Assembly: GCF_003333325.1 (NCBI RefSeq)
Contig: NZ_QOLC01000089.1
Span: 124,001 to 188,000, forward strand
Direction of reading: 5' to 3'
From: Candidatus Ulvibacter alkanivorans
GTDB taxonomy: Bacteria > Bacteroidota > Bacteroidia > Flavobacteriales > Flavobacteriaceae
DNA: 64,000 bases
Both the position numbers and the translations under genes were made by a program. Below are positions 45,491-54,095 of this stretch, one piece after another. The notes below the pieces were generated by a model, which saw nothing but the letters and a program-made list of their open reading frames with translations, was not told the DNA's origin and did no database searches. Position 1 is the first letter of the stretch. Each line of letters starts with the position of its first letter.

Positions 45491-45564
45491 GGTCCCATAG
45501 CTCAGCTGGTTAGAGCACCTGACTCATAATCAGGGGGTCCATGGTTCGAGCCCATGTGGGACCA
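45491..45564 (+). tRNA. tRNA with CAT anticodon (elongator Met or Ile2)
   Basis: Complete cloverleaf: acceptor GGTCCCA/TGGGACC, D arm GCTC/GAGC, anticodon stem CCTGA/TCAGG with loop CTCATAA (anticodon CAT), T stem CATGG/CCATG with loop TTCGAGC, discriminator A. The acceptor has C4-G69 and C5-G68 pairs, which in E. coli favour TilS recognition and thus Ile2 with lysidine. An elongator Met assignment cannot be excluded. It is not initiator tRNA (position 1 pairs normally and the GGG anticodon stem is absent). Confidence 0.9.
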
Positions 45565-45796
45565 CTAAGTAAATCTTTGAAGTTTGAGTTACTTGTTTGA
45601 ATAGCACATTCATAAAAAAACTCGTTGTTCTTTTATTTCGTATATCAATTGTGGGAAGATCAAAATCAGCTTTAGACAAAAATTTTGTATCAAGCTAATT
45701 ACAAAGCAATTTTTAGATTAAATTTGAGTTATTAAGTGTTTGATATTTAAAGATTTTCTTTGTTGTTTAAAAAAAATTATTACTTTAGACCCCTAT

Positions 45797-46024
45797 ATGC
45801 GACCCCAAATCGTAACTATACTAGCCCTTTTACTAGCTTTTGCTAGTAATATTCCTATGTCTGCTCAGACATCAGGAGGTGTCGGGAATGGGGGGAATCC
45901 ACCACCACCAACTCCACCACCGCCGGAATTACCTTTAGATAATGGATTACTTCTTTTACTTTTTCTAGGATTAGCGTATGGATGTTTTGTCGCGATTCGA
46001 AGATCGAAGGCTATTCGTAACTAG
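45797..46024 (+). CDS. Small PID-CTERM-like membrane protein with signal peptide
   Basis: A 75-aa protein: signal peptide (about 1-21, ending SAQ), a short Gly/Pro linker (GGVGNGGNPPPPTPPPPELP), then a C-terminal tripartite signal: LDNG, a hydrophobic helix (LLLLLFLGLAYGCFVAI) and a basic end (RRSKAIRN). This matches the PID-CTERM sorting-signal layout of Bacteroidetes. ATG at 45797 gives the clean signal peptide; an upstream frame start at 45740 is rejected. TTTG (45759) and TACTTTAG (45781) form a plausible promoter. The 3' end overlaps ribE by 14 bp in convergent orientation. Confidence 0.75.
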   Translation: MRPQIVTILALLLAFASNIPMSAQTSGGVGNGGNPPPPTPPPPELPLDNGLLLLLFLGLAYGCFVAIRRSKAIRN

Positions 46025-46601
46025 TAGTTAATCGCTTTACATATTTTCCTACCACATCAAATTCTAAGTTTACCGTACTCCCTTCAGAAAGCTCTTTAAA
46101 ATTAGTATGGGTATAGGTGTAAGGAATAATGGCAACACGAAATGTGTTCGCGACCGAATCGACGACTGTCAAACTTACACCATTCACGGTTATAGATCCC
46201 TTTTCAATAGTTACATTTCCCAAGGTTTCGTCATATTCGAAACTAAAATACCAACTTCCCGAAGCTTCTTTTATACTCGTACAAACACCTGTTTGGTCCA
46301 CATGCCCTTGCACCAAATGACCATCCAATCGATCCCCTAATTTCATCGCGCGTTCTAGATTTACGAAATCACCTTCTTTTAAGGTGCCCAAATTAGTTTT
46401 TAACAATGTTTCTTGAATGGCTGTAACCGTATATAAATTTTCGCTACATGCTACTACAGTAAGACAAACGCCATTGTGTGCAACGCTTTGGTCAATTTTT
46501 AATTCTGAAGCAAGATCGCTTTGCACTTCAATGTGCAAATTTTCACCCTCTTTCGTAAGCGTCTTAATTTTTCCAACCGACTCAATAATTCCCGTAAACA
46601 T
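46011..46601 (-). CDS. ribE: Riboflavin synthase, alpha subunit
   Basis: Dismutates two 6,7-dimethyl-8-ribityllumazines to riboflavin. The 196-aa product is two tandem lumazine-binding repeats, each with the G-x-T-x-V pattern: MFTGIIESVGKI at the N-terminus, SVAHNGVCLTVV in the first repeat and SITVNGVSLTVV in the second, with GHLVQGHVDQTG between. Length and start agree with the family. A -7 box lies 25 nt upstream. No other rib genes nearby. Confidence 0.95.
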   Translation of the reverse strand: MFTGIIESVGKIKTLTKEGENLHIEVQSDLASELKIDQSVAHNGVCLTVVACSENLYTVTAIQETLLKTNLGTLKEGDFVNLERAMKLGDRLDGHLVQGHVDQTGVCTSIKEASGSWYFSFEYDETLGNVTIEKGSITVNGVSLTVVDSVANTFRVAIIPYTYTHTNFKELSEGSTVNLEFDVVGKYVKRLTTSYE

Positions 46602-46626
46602 TCTTTATTTAGTTACATTTGCAATA

Positions 46627-46634
46627 CAAAAGTA
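46627..46634 (-). promoter_or_regulatory. -7 promoter box (TACTTTTG) of ribE
   Basis: Exact TAnnTTTG on the minus strand, 25 nt before the ribE ATG. Confidence 0.5.
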
Positions 46635-46661
46635 CTAATTAAATAAGGGATATAGACGGCA

Positions 46662-47723
46662 ATGAGCAAGCGGAATAAAATAAAAGTGGGCATTTCTATT
46701 GGCGATCTCAATGGCATCGGAAGTGAGATCGTCTTAAAAACATTTCAAGATACTCGAATGCTAGAATTATGCACTCCGGTGCTATTTGCCAATGTAAAAT
46801 TGTTGTCACAGTTAAAGAAAGATTACGAGCTGAACATAAATCTGCAAGGCATTGATTCCGCAGAAAATAGTATTCCAAAAAAAATAAACGTCATTAATGT
46901 TTGGAAAGAACATGTTGATGTTCACTTCGGAAAAGAAGAAAAGATAGCCGGAAGCTATGCCTTAAAATCATTAGAAGCTGCTGTAGCCGCTTTAAAAAAG
47001 GAGGAAATTGATGTATTGGTAACTGCGCCCATTAATAAGTCGAATATTCAATCTGAAAAATTCAATTTTCCCGGCCATACAGACTACCTTGCCAAAGAGC
47101 TTGAAGGTGATAGTCTTATGCTTATGTTGTCCGAACAATTACGCGTGGGCTTATTAACAGATCATGTTGCAGTCAAGGATGTGGCGAAAACCATAACACG
47201 GGAATTAATTGAGAAGAAGATCAATATTATAAATCGCACCTTGATCCAGGATTTTGGAATTGACAAACCCAAAATAGCGGTGTTGGGCATTAATCCGCAT
47301 AACGGAGATAACGGGGTGATTGGTACCGAAGACGACACAATTTTAAAACCAACACTAGATAACCTGCGAAATAATGGTAAACTAGTGTTTGGACCTTATG
47401 CGGCCGACAGTTTTTTTGGCTCGGCCAATTACAAGAATTTTGATGTGGTAATTGCATCCTATCACGATCAAGGATTAACGCCTTTTAAAACATTGGCCTT
47501 TGGTACCGGTGTAAATTTCACGGCCGGATTAAATAGAATTCGAACCTCTCCCGATCATGGGACCGCTTACGACGTAGCGGGTAAGAATGTGGCCAACTAC
47601 GAATCGTTTCGAGAAGCGGTATACAGCGCCATTCAAATTTTCAGAAAACGAAAAGAATACAAAAAAATCACTAAAAATCCGTTGCAACCACAACGCAAAA
47701 AAAGCTTTTCGAAAAAGAAGTAA
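46662..47723 (+). CDS. pdxA: 4-hydroxythreonine-4-phosphate dehydrogenase
   Basis: Pyridoxal-phosphate pathway enzyme oxidising 4-phosphohydroxy-L-threonine. The 353-aa product has VGISIGDLNGIGSEI at the N-terminus, VTAPINKSNI, FPGHTDYLA, YHDQGLTPFK with the metal-binding histidine, and SPDHGTAYDVAG. About 25 residues longer than E. coli PdxA, from a basic C-terminal extension (RKRKEYKKI...KKSFSKKK). Divergent from ribE, with the DUF177-rpmF-fabH-acc cluster downstream. Confidence 0.95.
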   Translation: MSKRNKIKVGISIGDLNGIGSEIVLKTFQDTRMLELCTPVLFANVKLLSQLKKDYELNINLQGIDSAENSIPKKINVINVWKEHVDVHFGKEEKIAGSYALKSLEAAVAALKKEEIDVLVTAPINKSNIQSEKFNFPGHTDYLAKELEGDSLMLMLSEQLRVGLLTDHVAVKDVAKTITRELIEKKINIINRTLIQDFGIDKPKIAVLGINPHNGDNGVIGTEDDTILKPTLDNLRNNGKLVFGPYAADSFFGSANYKNFDVVIASYHDQGLTPFKTLAFGTGVNFTAGLNRIRTSPDHGTAYDVAGKNVANYESFREAVYSAIQIFRKRKEYKKITKNPLQPQRKKSFSKKK

Positions 47724-47752
47724 CGATTCCCTTTTGAATTCAAATAATTTTT

Positions 47753-47760
47753 TATCTTTG
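47753..47760 (+). promoter_or_regulatory. -7 promoter box (TATCTTTG) of the DUF177-rpmF operon
   Basis: Exact TAnnTTTG match, 44 nt before the DUF177 ATG, with TTTG at 47733-47736 and a 16-bp spacer. The leader contains a short inverted repeat (CGCCTTATTTATAAGGTGG). Confidence 0.6.
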
Positions 47761-47804
47761 CACCCGCCTTATTTATAAGGTGGAAGCATAAAACAGGTGT
47801 GATA

Positions 47805-48353
47805 ATGAAGGAACTGAAAGAATTTACGATTCCATTCGTGGGGTTAAAATTAGGGGAACACCGGTTTGATTTTACGATTGAGAAACCGTTCTTTGAGCAT
47901 TTTGAGTATGACGAATTTAATGATGTAAACATTAAACTCGATGTGTTGTTAGAAAAAAAGACGACGCTGCTTGAATTTACACTATCCTTTGAGGGAACTG
48001 TAAATGTAGCCTGTGATATTACGAACGAACCTTTTGATCAAGAAATTTCGGGAGAATATCACTTCGTAGTGAAGTTTGGAGAAGAATTTAATGACGAGAA
48101 TGAAGACTTGTTAATCTTACCACATGGGAGTTTTGAAGTTAACATTCAACAATACATCTACGAATCGATCGTGTTGGCTAGACCCACACGCAACATTCAC
48201 CCAGGAGTGGAAGATGGAACATTGCAAAGTGAGATACTCGATAAACTTGAAGAATTACGCCCGGGAGAGGGAGGCCAAGCTAGCGAATCTAGCGATATGG
48301 ACGAAACCGACCCACGTTGGGATACATTAAAAAAACTATTAACGGATAAATAA
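47805..48353 (+). CDS. DUF177 (YceD-like) protein, 23S rRNA/ribosome-associated
   Basis: A 182-aa homologue of YceD/DUF177, which in most bacteria is encoded just before rpmF and is implicated in 23S rRNA accumulation. ATG at 47805 ([11 protein letters not shown]) is preferred over the GTG two codons upstream. The acidic C-terminal half ([30 protein letters not shown]) ends with the family signature DPRW. Single cysteine. Position directly before rpmF (8 nt gap) agrees with the widespread yceD-rpmF-plsX-fabH neighbourhood; plsX is absent here. Confidence 0.9.
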   Translation: MKELKEFTIPFVGLKLGEHRFDFTIEKPFFEHFEYDEFNDVNIKLDVLLEKKTTLLEFTLSFEGTVNVACDITNEPFDQEISGEYHFVVKFGEEFNDENEDLLILPHGSFEVNIQQYIYESIVLARPTRNIHPGVEDGTLQSEILDKLEELRPGEGGQASESSDMDETDPRWDTLKKLLTDK

Positions 48354-48361
48354 TATTAGTA

Positions 48362-48559
48362 ATGGCACATCCAAAGAGAAAAATCTCGAAAACAAGAAGA
48401 GATAAAAGAAGAACACATTACAAAGCAACTGCACCACAGATCGCTACCGATCCAACAACCGGTGAAGCGCATTTATACCACAGAGCACACTGGCACGAAG
48501 GGAAATTGTATTACCGCGGTCAAGTAGTGATCGACGCTACCGAAGAGGTAGAAGCGTAA
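48362..48559 (+). CDS. rpmF: 50S ribosomal protein L32
   Basis: 65-aa ribosomal protein with the L32 N-terminus [20 protein letters not shown] and the central [14 protein letters not shown]. The cysteines of zinc-binding L32 forms are replaced, giving the non-zinc C- type. Co-transcribed with DUF177 and followed by a strong terminator. Confidence 0.96.
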   Translation: MAHPKRKISKTRRDKRRTHYKATAPQIATDPTTGEAHLYHRAHWHEGKLYYRGQVVIDATEEVEA

Positions 48560-48582
48560 GTTGTTTTCTAACAATAGAATAG

Positions 48583-48606
48583 AACTCTCACACTCCTGTG
48601 AGAGTT
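48583..48606 (+). terminator. Rho-independent terminator after rpmF
   Basis: Perfect 9-bp stem AACTCTCAC (48583-48591) / GTGAGAGTT (48598-48606) with a T-run after it. fabH therefore probably has its own promoter. Confidence 0.88.
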
Positions 48607-48732
48607 TTTTTGTTTGTACCTTTCAAACGTCAAAAAAGGTTAATTTTAGCCGATTTTTGATTAAAATTTAGTATTTTTCGTTCCTTTTAGAGGATTTTAT
48701 TCCTCTTACTGGAGAATTCTTAAATTCAATCT

Positions 48733-49731
48733 ATGAGTACTATCACAGCAGCTATTACCGCTGTAGGGGGCTATGTTCCAGACTACGTATTAACAAACGA
48801 GATCTTGGAAACGATGATGGATACCAGTGACGAATGGATTACCACACGCACCGGTATCAAAGAGCGACGAATCTTAAAAGATTCCGATAAAGGCACCTCT
48901 TACCTCGCGATTAAAGCTGCCGAAGATTTACTTAAAAAAAGCAATACCGACCCTAAGGATATCGATATGGTGATCATGGCAACCGCCACACCCGATATGC
49001 CGGTCGCAGCCACAGGCGTTTACGTAGCCACCCAAATTGGAGCCGTAAACGCTTTTTCATTTGATCTAGTCGCAGCCTGCTCTAGTTTTCTCTTCGGAAT
49101 GTCTACAGCTGCTAAGTATATTGAATCCGGAAAATATAAAAAAGTACTTTTATTAGGAGCAGATAAAATGTCTTCCATAATCGATTATGAAGATCGTACC
49201 ACTTGTATCATCTTTGGAGATGGTGGTGGTGCGGTGCTTTTCGAACCAAATACCGAAGGTTATGGGGTTCAGGATGAATATCTTCGTACCGACGGTATAG
49301 GAAGACCACATCTTAAGATCGATGCCGGAGGCTCCCTTTTACCGGCTTCAGCCGAAACGGTGGCTAACAAACAACACTATGTCTTTCAGGATGGTAAAAC
49401 GGTTTTTAAATTTGCCGTTTCTAATATGGCCGATGTATGTGAGCGTGTACTTAACCGAAACGATATAAAGGGAGATGATGTACAATGGCTGGTACCACAC
49501 CAAGCCAATAAACGCATTATCGACGCAGCAGCCAAACGCATGAACCTTCCGAAGGAAAAAGTAATGATGAATATTCACAAATACGGAAACACAACGTCTG
49601 CTACCTTACCATTATGCCTTTACGATTACGAATCACAATTAAAAAAAGGCGATAAACTGGTATTCGCTGCCTTTGGTGGCGGATTTACATGGGGGGCAGT
49701 GTACCTTACATGGGCATACGATCCAAAATAA
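48733..49731 (+). CDS. fabH: 3-oxoacyl-ACP synthase III
   Basis: Initiates fatty-acid synthesis by condensing acetyl- or branched acyl-CoA with malonyl-ACP. The 332-aa product has catalytic C116 (AACSSF), H256 (VPHQAN) and N286 (GNTTSA), with DEWITTRTGIKER near the N-terminus. It precedes accB and accC, forming a fatty-acid initiation cluster. A near-match -7 box (TATTTTTC) lies about 60 bp upstream. Confidence 0.96.
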   Translation: MSTITAAITAVGGYVPDYVLTNEILETMMDTSDEWITTRTGIKERRILKDSDKGTSYLAIKAAEDLLKKSNTDPKDIDMVIMATATPDMPVAATGVYVATQIGAVNAFSFDLVAACSSFLFGMSTAAKYIESGKYKKVLLLGADKMSSIIDYEDRTTCIIFGDGGGAVLFEPNTEGYGVQDEYLRTDGIGRPHLKIDAGGSLLPASAETVANKQHYVFQDGKTVFKFAVSNMADVCERVLNRNDIKGDDVQWLVPHQANKRIIDAAAKRMNLPKEKVMMNIHKYGNTTSATLPLCLYDYESQLKKGDKLVFAAFGGGFTWGAVYLTWAYDPK

Positions 49732-49762
49732 AATCTAACATCGACGATTTAAACCAAAAAAT

Positions 49763-50254
49763 ATGGAACTAAAGGAAATTCAAAATCTTATAAAATTTGT
49801 GGCTAAGTCCGGCGCAAGTGAAGTAAAATTAGAAATGGACGATATCAAAATTACCATTAGAACGGGTAGTGATGATAGTAAAGGAGAAACAACGTATATT
49901 CAGCAGATCCCTGCCATGGCCCAACAGCCGCAACAACAGGCTGCACCACCAGCTCCTGCACAGTCACCTGCAACCACGACCGAAGCACCTGCAGCGGCCG
50001 AGGAAGATTCAAAATATATTACGATTAAATCTCCAATCATTGGTACTTTTTATCGTAAGCCATCACCGGACAAACCACCATTTGTAGAAGTGGGAGCAAC
50101 GGTTGGCACCGGCGATGTACTTTGTGTGATCGAGGCCATGAAACTATTTAATGAGATCGAAAGTGAAGTCTCAGGAAAAATTGTAAAAGTATTGGTTGAC
50201 GATTCTTCTCCGGTAGAATTCGACCAGCCTCTATTCCTGGTAGACCCATCTTAA
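49763..50254 (+). CDS. accB: Acetyl-CoA carboxylase biotin carboxyl carrier protein
   Basis: Carries the biotin that AccC carboxylates. The 163-aa product has an N-terminal helical domain, an Ala/Pro/Gln linker ([16 protein letters not shown]), and a biotinyl domain with K127 in EAMKLFNEI. Follows fabH by 31 nt and precedes accC; the acc carboxyltransferase genes are not here. Confidence 0.96.
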   Translation: MELKEIQNLIKFVAKSGASEVKLEMDDIKITIRTGSDDSKGETTYIQQIPAMAQQPQQQAAPPAPAQSPATTTEAPAAAEEDSKYITIKSPIIGTFYRKPSPDKPPFVEVGATVGTGDVLCVIEAMKLFNEIESEVSGKIVKVLVDDSSPVEFDQPLFLVDPS

Positions 50255-50258
50255 TAAG

Positions 50259-50317
50259 TCAAATCCCAGATCCCAAGTTCAACTCCCTTTTTGTGGAGTT
50301 CGATCGTTGTGATTTGA
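50259..50317. other. Nested inverted repeats between accB and accC
   Basis: Outer arms TCAAATC (50259-50265) / GATTTGA (50311-50317), inner hairpin AACTCC (50281-50286) / GGAGTT (50295-50300) around a T-rich loop. Could be a processing or attenuation hairpin separating accB from accC expression. Not followed by a strong U-run. Confidence 0.45.
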
Positions 50318-50330
50318 AATTTCAGAAAGC

Positions 50331-51683
50331 ATGTTTAAAAAGATACTAATAGCCAATAGGGGAGAGATCGCATTGCGCATCATTCGAACCTGTAAAGAAA
50401 TGGGGATCAAAACCGTGGCGGTGTACTCTAAAGCCGATGAAGAAAGCTTGCATGTACGTTTCGCCGATGAAGCGGTATGTATTGGACCGGCCCCAAGTAG
50501 CGATAGCTACTTGAAAATTTCGAATATTATTGCCGCCGCAGAAATTACAAATGCCGATGCAATACACCCGGGATACGGTTTTCTATCCGAAAATGCCCGA
50601 TTTTCAAAAATTTGTGACGAACACAATGTAAAATTTATTGGAGCATCCCCCGATATGATCGAACGTATGGGAGATAAGGCTACGGCCAAAGCGACCATGA
50701 AAGCAGCTGGTGTTCCATGTATTCCAGGAAGTGACGGAATCTTAGAAGATTTCGAAGAATGTGAAAAGGTGGCTAAAGAGGCCGGATACCCGGTGATGCT
50801 CAAAGCTACCGCCGGTGGTGGTGGAAAAGGAATGCGAGCAGTTTGGAAAAAGGAAGACCTTAAAAAAGCTTGGGATAGCGCTCGTCAAGAAGCAAAATCG
50901 GCTTTTGGAAATGATGGAATGTACCTCGAAAAACTAATCGAAGAACCAAGGCATATCGAGATTCAAATAGTAGGAGACAGCACAGGCAAAGCGTGTCATC
51001 TTAGTGAAAGGGATTGCTCGATTCAACGAAGACACCAAAAACTGACCGAGGAAACTCCGAGTCCGTTTATGACGAAAAAGCTTCGTGAAGATATGGGTAA
51101 AGCCGCAGTTAAAGCTGCCGAATACATAAAATATGAAGGTGCAGGAACCGTTGAATTCTTGGTAGATAAGCACCGTAATTTCTATTTTATGGAAATGAAC
51201 ACACGGATACAGGTAGAGCACCCAATCACCGAACAAGTGATCGATTTTGACCTTATTCGTGAACAGATATTGGTCGCAGCAGGTGTACCGATCTCCGGTA
51301 AGAACTATCTGCCTAAATTGCACTCTATTGAATGTAGAATCAATGCAGAGGATCCGTACAACGGATTTAGACCCTCGCCGGGAAAGATAACAACATTACA
51401 TGCGCCCGGAGGTCATGGGGTACGATTAGACACGCATGTGTATGCGGGATATACGATTCCGCCAAATTACGACTCGATGATCGCGAAGCTAATTACTACC
51501 GCTCAAACACGAGAGGAAGCTATTAGTAAAATGAAGCGCGCTCTAGATGAGTTTGTTATAGAAGGAATAAAAACCACAATTCCATTCCATCGCCAATTGA
51601 TGGATCACCCGGACTATGTGGCAGGTAAATATACAACGGCCTTTATGAACGATTGGCAAATGGAAGAGCCGGAAGAAGAATAG
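50331..51683 (+). CDS. accC: Biotin carboxylase of acetyl-CoA carboxylase
   Basis: ATP-dependent carboxylation of biotin on AccB. The 450-aa product has [21 protein letters not shown], the glycine-rich ATP loop [27 protein letters not shown] with catalytic residues, and [15 protein letters not shown]. Length matches E. coli AccC (449). Terminator follows the stop. The 77-nt gap after accB contains nested hairpins. Confidence 0.97.
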   Translation: MFKKILIANRGEIALRIIRTCKEMGIKTVAVYSKADEESLHVRFADEAVCIGPAPSSDSYLKISNIIAAAEITNADAIHPGYGFLSENARFSKICDEHNVKFIGASPDMIERMGDKATAKATMKAAGVPCIPGSDGILEDFEECEKVAKEAGYPVMLKATAGGGGKGMRAVWKKEDLKKAWDSARQEAKSAFGNDGMYLEKLIEEPRHIEIQIVGDSTGKACHLSERDCSIQRRHQKLTEETPSPFMTKKLREDMGKAAVKAAEYIKYEGAGTVEFLVDKHRNFYFMEMNTRIQVEHPITEQVIDFDLIREQILVAAGVPISGKNYLPKLHSIECRINAEDPYNGFRPSPGKITTLHAPGGHGVRLDTHVYAGYTIPPNYDSMIAKLITTAQTREEAISKMKRALDEFVIEGIKTTIPFHRQLMDHPDYVAGKYTTAFMNDWQMEEPEEE

Positions 51684-51706
51684 TATATTCTAATTCATAC
51701 AATTAC

Positions 51707-51745
51707 AAGCACCATTTTCCTTGAATAGTAAGGATTTTGGTGCTT
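51707..51745 (+). terminator. Rho-independent terminator after accC
   Basis: Stem AAGCACCA (51707-51714) / TGGTGCTT (51738-51745), extended inside by CCTT/AAGG, followed by TTTTTG. Confidence 0.85.
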
Positions 51746-51791
51746 TTTTGATGCTTTTTACCCCATTTTAACCTAAAAACTGAAAAATTAC

Positions 51792-52952
51792 ATGCATAAT
51801 CTGTCTTTTTGGGAACAGCAAACTTGGTGTAACGATATTGACTTTGCGATCATTGGCAGCGGAATCGTTGGCCTAAGCTGTGCATTGCAGTTACGAGAAC
51901 GATTCCCTCAGGCTAAGATAATGGTGTTCGAACGCGGCATATTACCCAGCGGTGCAAGCACTAAGAATGCCGGTTTTGCTTGCTTCGGAAGCGTTTCTGA
52001 AATTCTTGACGATCTTAATACACATTCCGAAGAAGAGGTGATACAGCTCATAAGATCACGACGTAAAGGCTTAGAGCTGCTTCGGAAACAGTTAGGTGAT
52101 ACAAATATAGATTACAAACAATTTGGCGGCTATGAACTATTTTCACTGAAGGATGCTAGGTTGTATGAAAAGTGCACCTCTCAAGTTCCTTATGTCAATA
52201 AATTAGTAAATGAAGCGTTTTTTGCTAAAAATGATGCATTTTCTATCAAAAATGATTCATTTTCGTTCAAAAACATACAAAAACAAGTAATTTTCAACCA
52301 ATTTGAAGGGCAGATCGATACCGGAAAGATGATGCAAGGGCTTATTAAAAAAGCTTCAGAAAAGGGCATTTTTATACTAAATGGAGTAGAAATTGCCTCT
52401 TTTTTGGCAAAAAATGATAAAATTTCACTTTTTTTTGATAAATCTAATGCTACAAGTGAAATTGACAACACATATTCCAACGAGGAAGTTTCAGTAAAAA
52501 AACTATTTATTGCCACAAATGGTTTTGCAAAGCAATTTCTGGAGGAAGATATACAGCCGGCGCGTGCTCAAGTTGTTGTCACTAAGCCCATTCCTAATCT
52601 TAAGATTAAAGGAACCTTCCACTTAGAAAAAGGCTACTATTACTTTAGAAACATCAATAATCGCATCTTGTTTGGGGGAGGAAGAAATCTCGACTTCGAA
52701 ACAGAGAATACCTCGAACTTCGGACTTACAAAAGTGATTCAAGACCAATTGGAAACGATCTTAAAAACAACAATCCTACCCGAAATACCGTTTGAAATAG
52801 ACACGCGCTGGAGTGGTATCATGGGTGTAGGCTCTCAAAAAAAAGCAATCGTAAAGACCATAGCACCTAACGTACATTGTGGCGTGCGATTAGGTGGTAT
52901 GGGTATAGCAATCGGGAGTACGATCGGTAAAGAACTCGCAAACAAAGCATAA
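51792..52952 (+). CDS. FAD-dependent oxidoreductase (DAO family) with heptad insert
   Basis: A 386-aa flavoprotein of the D-amino-acid-oxidase/glycine-oxidase type: FAIIGSGIVGLSCALQL with the Rossmann glycines at 22-27, AFERG-like KIMVFERG, and the C-terminal FAD loop GVRLGGMGIAIGSTIG. It oxidises an amine or hydroxyacid; the substrate is unknown. Odd: residues about 142-163 contain a three-unit heptad repeat [FS]xKND/N and a further AKND unit near 206, encoded by palindromic 21-bp repeats, within AT-richer DNA than the flanks. A strong terminator lies upstream, so it starts a new unit with mtgA (2 nt gap). Confidence 0.85.
   Translation: MHNLSFWEQQTWCNDIDFAIIGSGIVGLSCALQLRERFPQAKIMVFERGILPSGASTKNAGFACFGSVSEILDDLNTHSEEEVIQLIRSRRKGLELLRKQLGDTNIDYKQFGGYELFSLKDARLYEKCTSQVPYVNKLVNEAFFAKNDAFSIKNDSFSFKNIQKQVIFNQFEGQIDTGKMMQGLIKKASEKGIFILNGVEIASFLAKNDKISLFFDKSNATSEIDNTYSNEEVSVKKLFIATNGFAKQFLEEDIQPARAQVVVTKPIPNLKIKGTFHLEKGYYYFRNINNRILFGGGRNLDFETENTSNFGLTKVIQDQLETILKTTILPEIPFEIDTRWSGIMGVGSQKKAIVKTIAPNVHCGVRLGGMGIAIGSTIGKELANKA
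52221..52276. repeat. Tandem 21-bp palindromic repeats inside the FAD oxidoreductase gene
   Basis: Units start at 52227 (AAAAATGATGCATTTT), 52248 (AAAAATGATTCATTTT) and 52269 (degraded), period exactly 21 bp. Each has AAAATG/CATTTT arms and encodes a KND-containing heptad. A related copy lies at 52409-52425. Confidence 0.75.
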
Positions 52953-52953
52953 T

Positions 52954-53640
52954 ATGAAGCGATTATTTCGTTTTTTATTCAAATTTATACTTGGTTTTGT
53001 GCTTTTTAGCATTCTTTGGGTATTGCTCTATACTTTTGTGAAAGTACCTTATACACCATTAATGGCTATCCGGTCGATACAGTCAGAGGGAGCCATAGAA
53101 AGACATCACGAGTGGAAGTCTATTGCCAATATTTCTCCGGAATTACAATTGGCAGTCATCTGTGCTGAGGATCAAAATTTCTTAAAACACAACGGTTTTG
53201 ACCTAAAATCGATCGAAAAAGCATATAAAAGCAATAAAAAAGGGGAAAAATTAAGAGGAGGCAGCACCATTTCACAACAAACCGCTAAGAATGTATTTTT
53301 ATGGCCGGCGCGAAGTTGGTTACGTAAAGGCCTTGAAACATGGTTTACATTCCTCATCGAAACTATGTGGTCTAAAGAGCGGATTTTAGAAGTGTATCTC
53401 AACAGTATAGAGATGGGGAATGGGATATATGGGGCAGAAGCTGCGGCAACTTATTGGTTTAATAGCACGGCCAAACAGCTAAACCGAAAACAGGCAGCTG
53501 CCATAGCAGCCATCTTGCCCAACCCAAGATCGTATAGGGCACAGCCGTGGTCAACCTACATCGAAAAAAGAACAAATTGGATCGTACAACAAATGCGTAA
53601 TTACGGTACATTTGTTCTTCAAATAGATCCAAGCGAGTGA
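52954..53640 (+). CDS. mtgA: Monofunctional peptidoglycan glycosyltransferase
   Basis: GT51 enzyme polymerising lipid II into glycan strands. The 228-aa product has one N-terminal membrane helix (about 8-30), the catalytic E72 in CAEDQNFLKHNGFDL, and the GT51 motif GGSTISQQTAKNVFL (102-116), then ERILEVYLNSIEMGNGIYGAE. No transpeptidase domain, as in MtgA. Two nt after the FAD gene; the next gene starts inside its stop. Confidence 0.95.
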   Translation: MKRLFRFLFKFILGFVLFSILWVLLYTFVKVPYTPLMAIRSIQSEGAIERHHEWKSIANISPELQLAVICAEDQNFLKHNGFDLKSIEKAYKSNKKGEKLRGGSTISQQTAKNVFLWPARSWLRKGLETWFTFLIETMWSKERILEVYLNSIEMGNGIYGAEAAATYWFNSTAKQLNRKQAAAIAAILPNPRSYRAQPWSTYIEKRTNWIVQQMRNYGTFVLQIDPSE

Positions 53641-54095
53641 AAGGGCATAAAATTAAATCGGTTTTATTGGAACAGTGTTTTCAGGTCGTACAAAAGCGAT
53701 ACGGAAGAATAAAACAGACCATAGCCGACATTGAGACTTCGCTGCACGAAGAATCTAAGAGCAGTGCTGGTGATAAGCATGAAACGGCAAGAGCCATGCT
53801 TCAAATAGATCGTGAAAATGCAGGAAAACAATTGCAGGAGATCGAGAAAGTACAACAGTTGCTCAAAAAGATCGATATTTCCTCTGAATCAAATTACGTG
53901 CGACTGGGTAGTCTTGTTTACACAGATAAGGCCGTTTATTTTATAGGTATTTCGATTGGAGATGTCGAGATAGACAACACCCATTACTTGTGTGTGGCTC
54001 TCAATTCACCTATTGGATTAGCGTTATCGGGAAAGAAAAAGGGCGATGTTTGTACCTTTAATGAAAAGCAGTTTACAATCTTACAAATAGCGTAA
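53637..54095 (+). CDS. GreA/GreB-like C-terminal domain protein (often labelled 3-oxoacyl-ACP synthase)
   Basis: A 152-aa protein: an N-terminal coiled-coil (RYGRIKQTIADIETSLHEES, KHETARAMLQIDREN) and a C-terminal domain resembling the GreA/GreB FKBP-like domain (LGSLVYTDKAVYFIGISIG, NSPIGLALSGKKKGD). Similar Flavobacteria proteins carry the label 3-oxoacyl-ACP synthase, which the sequence does not support. GTG start at 53637 overlaps the mtgA stop (GTGA, 4 bp), so the genes are coupled. Anti-pausing or secondary-channel binding is a hypothesis. The convergent 157-aa gene stops immediately after. Confidence 0.75.
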   Translation: MKGHKIKSVLLEQCFQVVQKRYGRIKQTIADIETSLHEESKSSAGDKHETARAMLQIDRENAGKQLQEIEKVQQLLKKIDISSESNYVRLGSLVYTDKAVYFIGISIGDVEIDNTHYLCVALNSPIGLALSGKKKGDVCTFNEKQFTILQIA

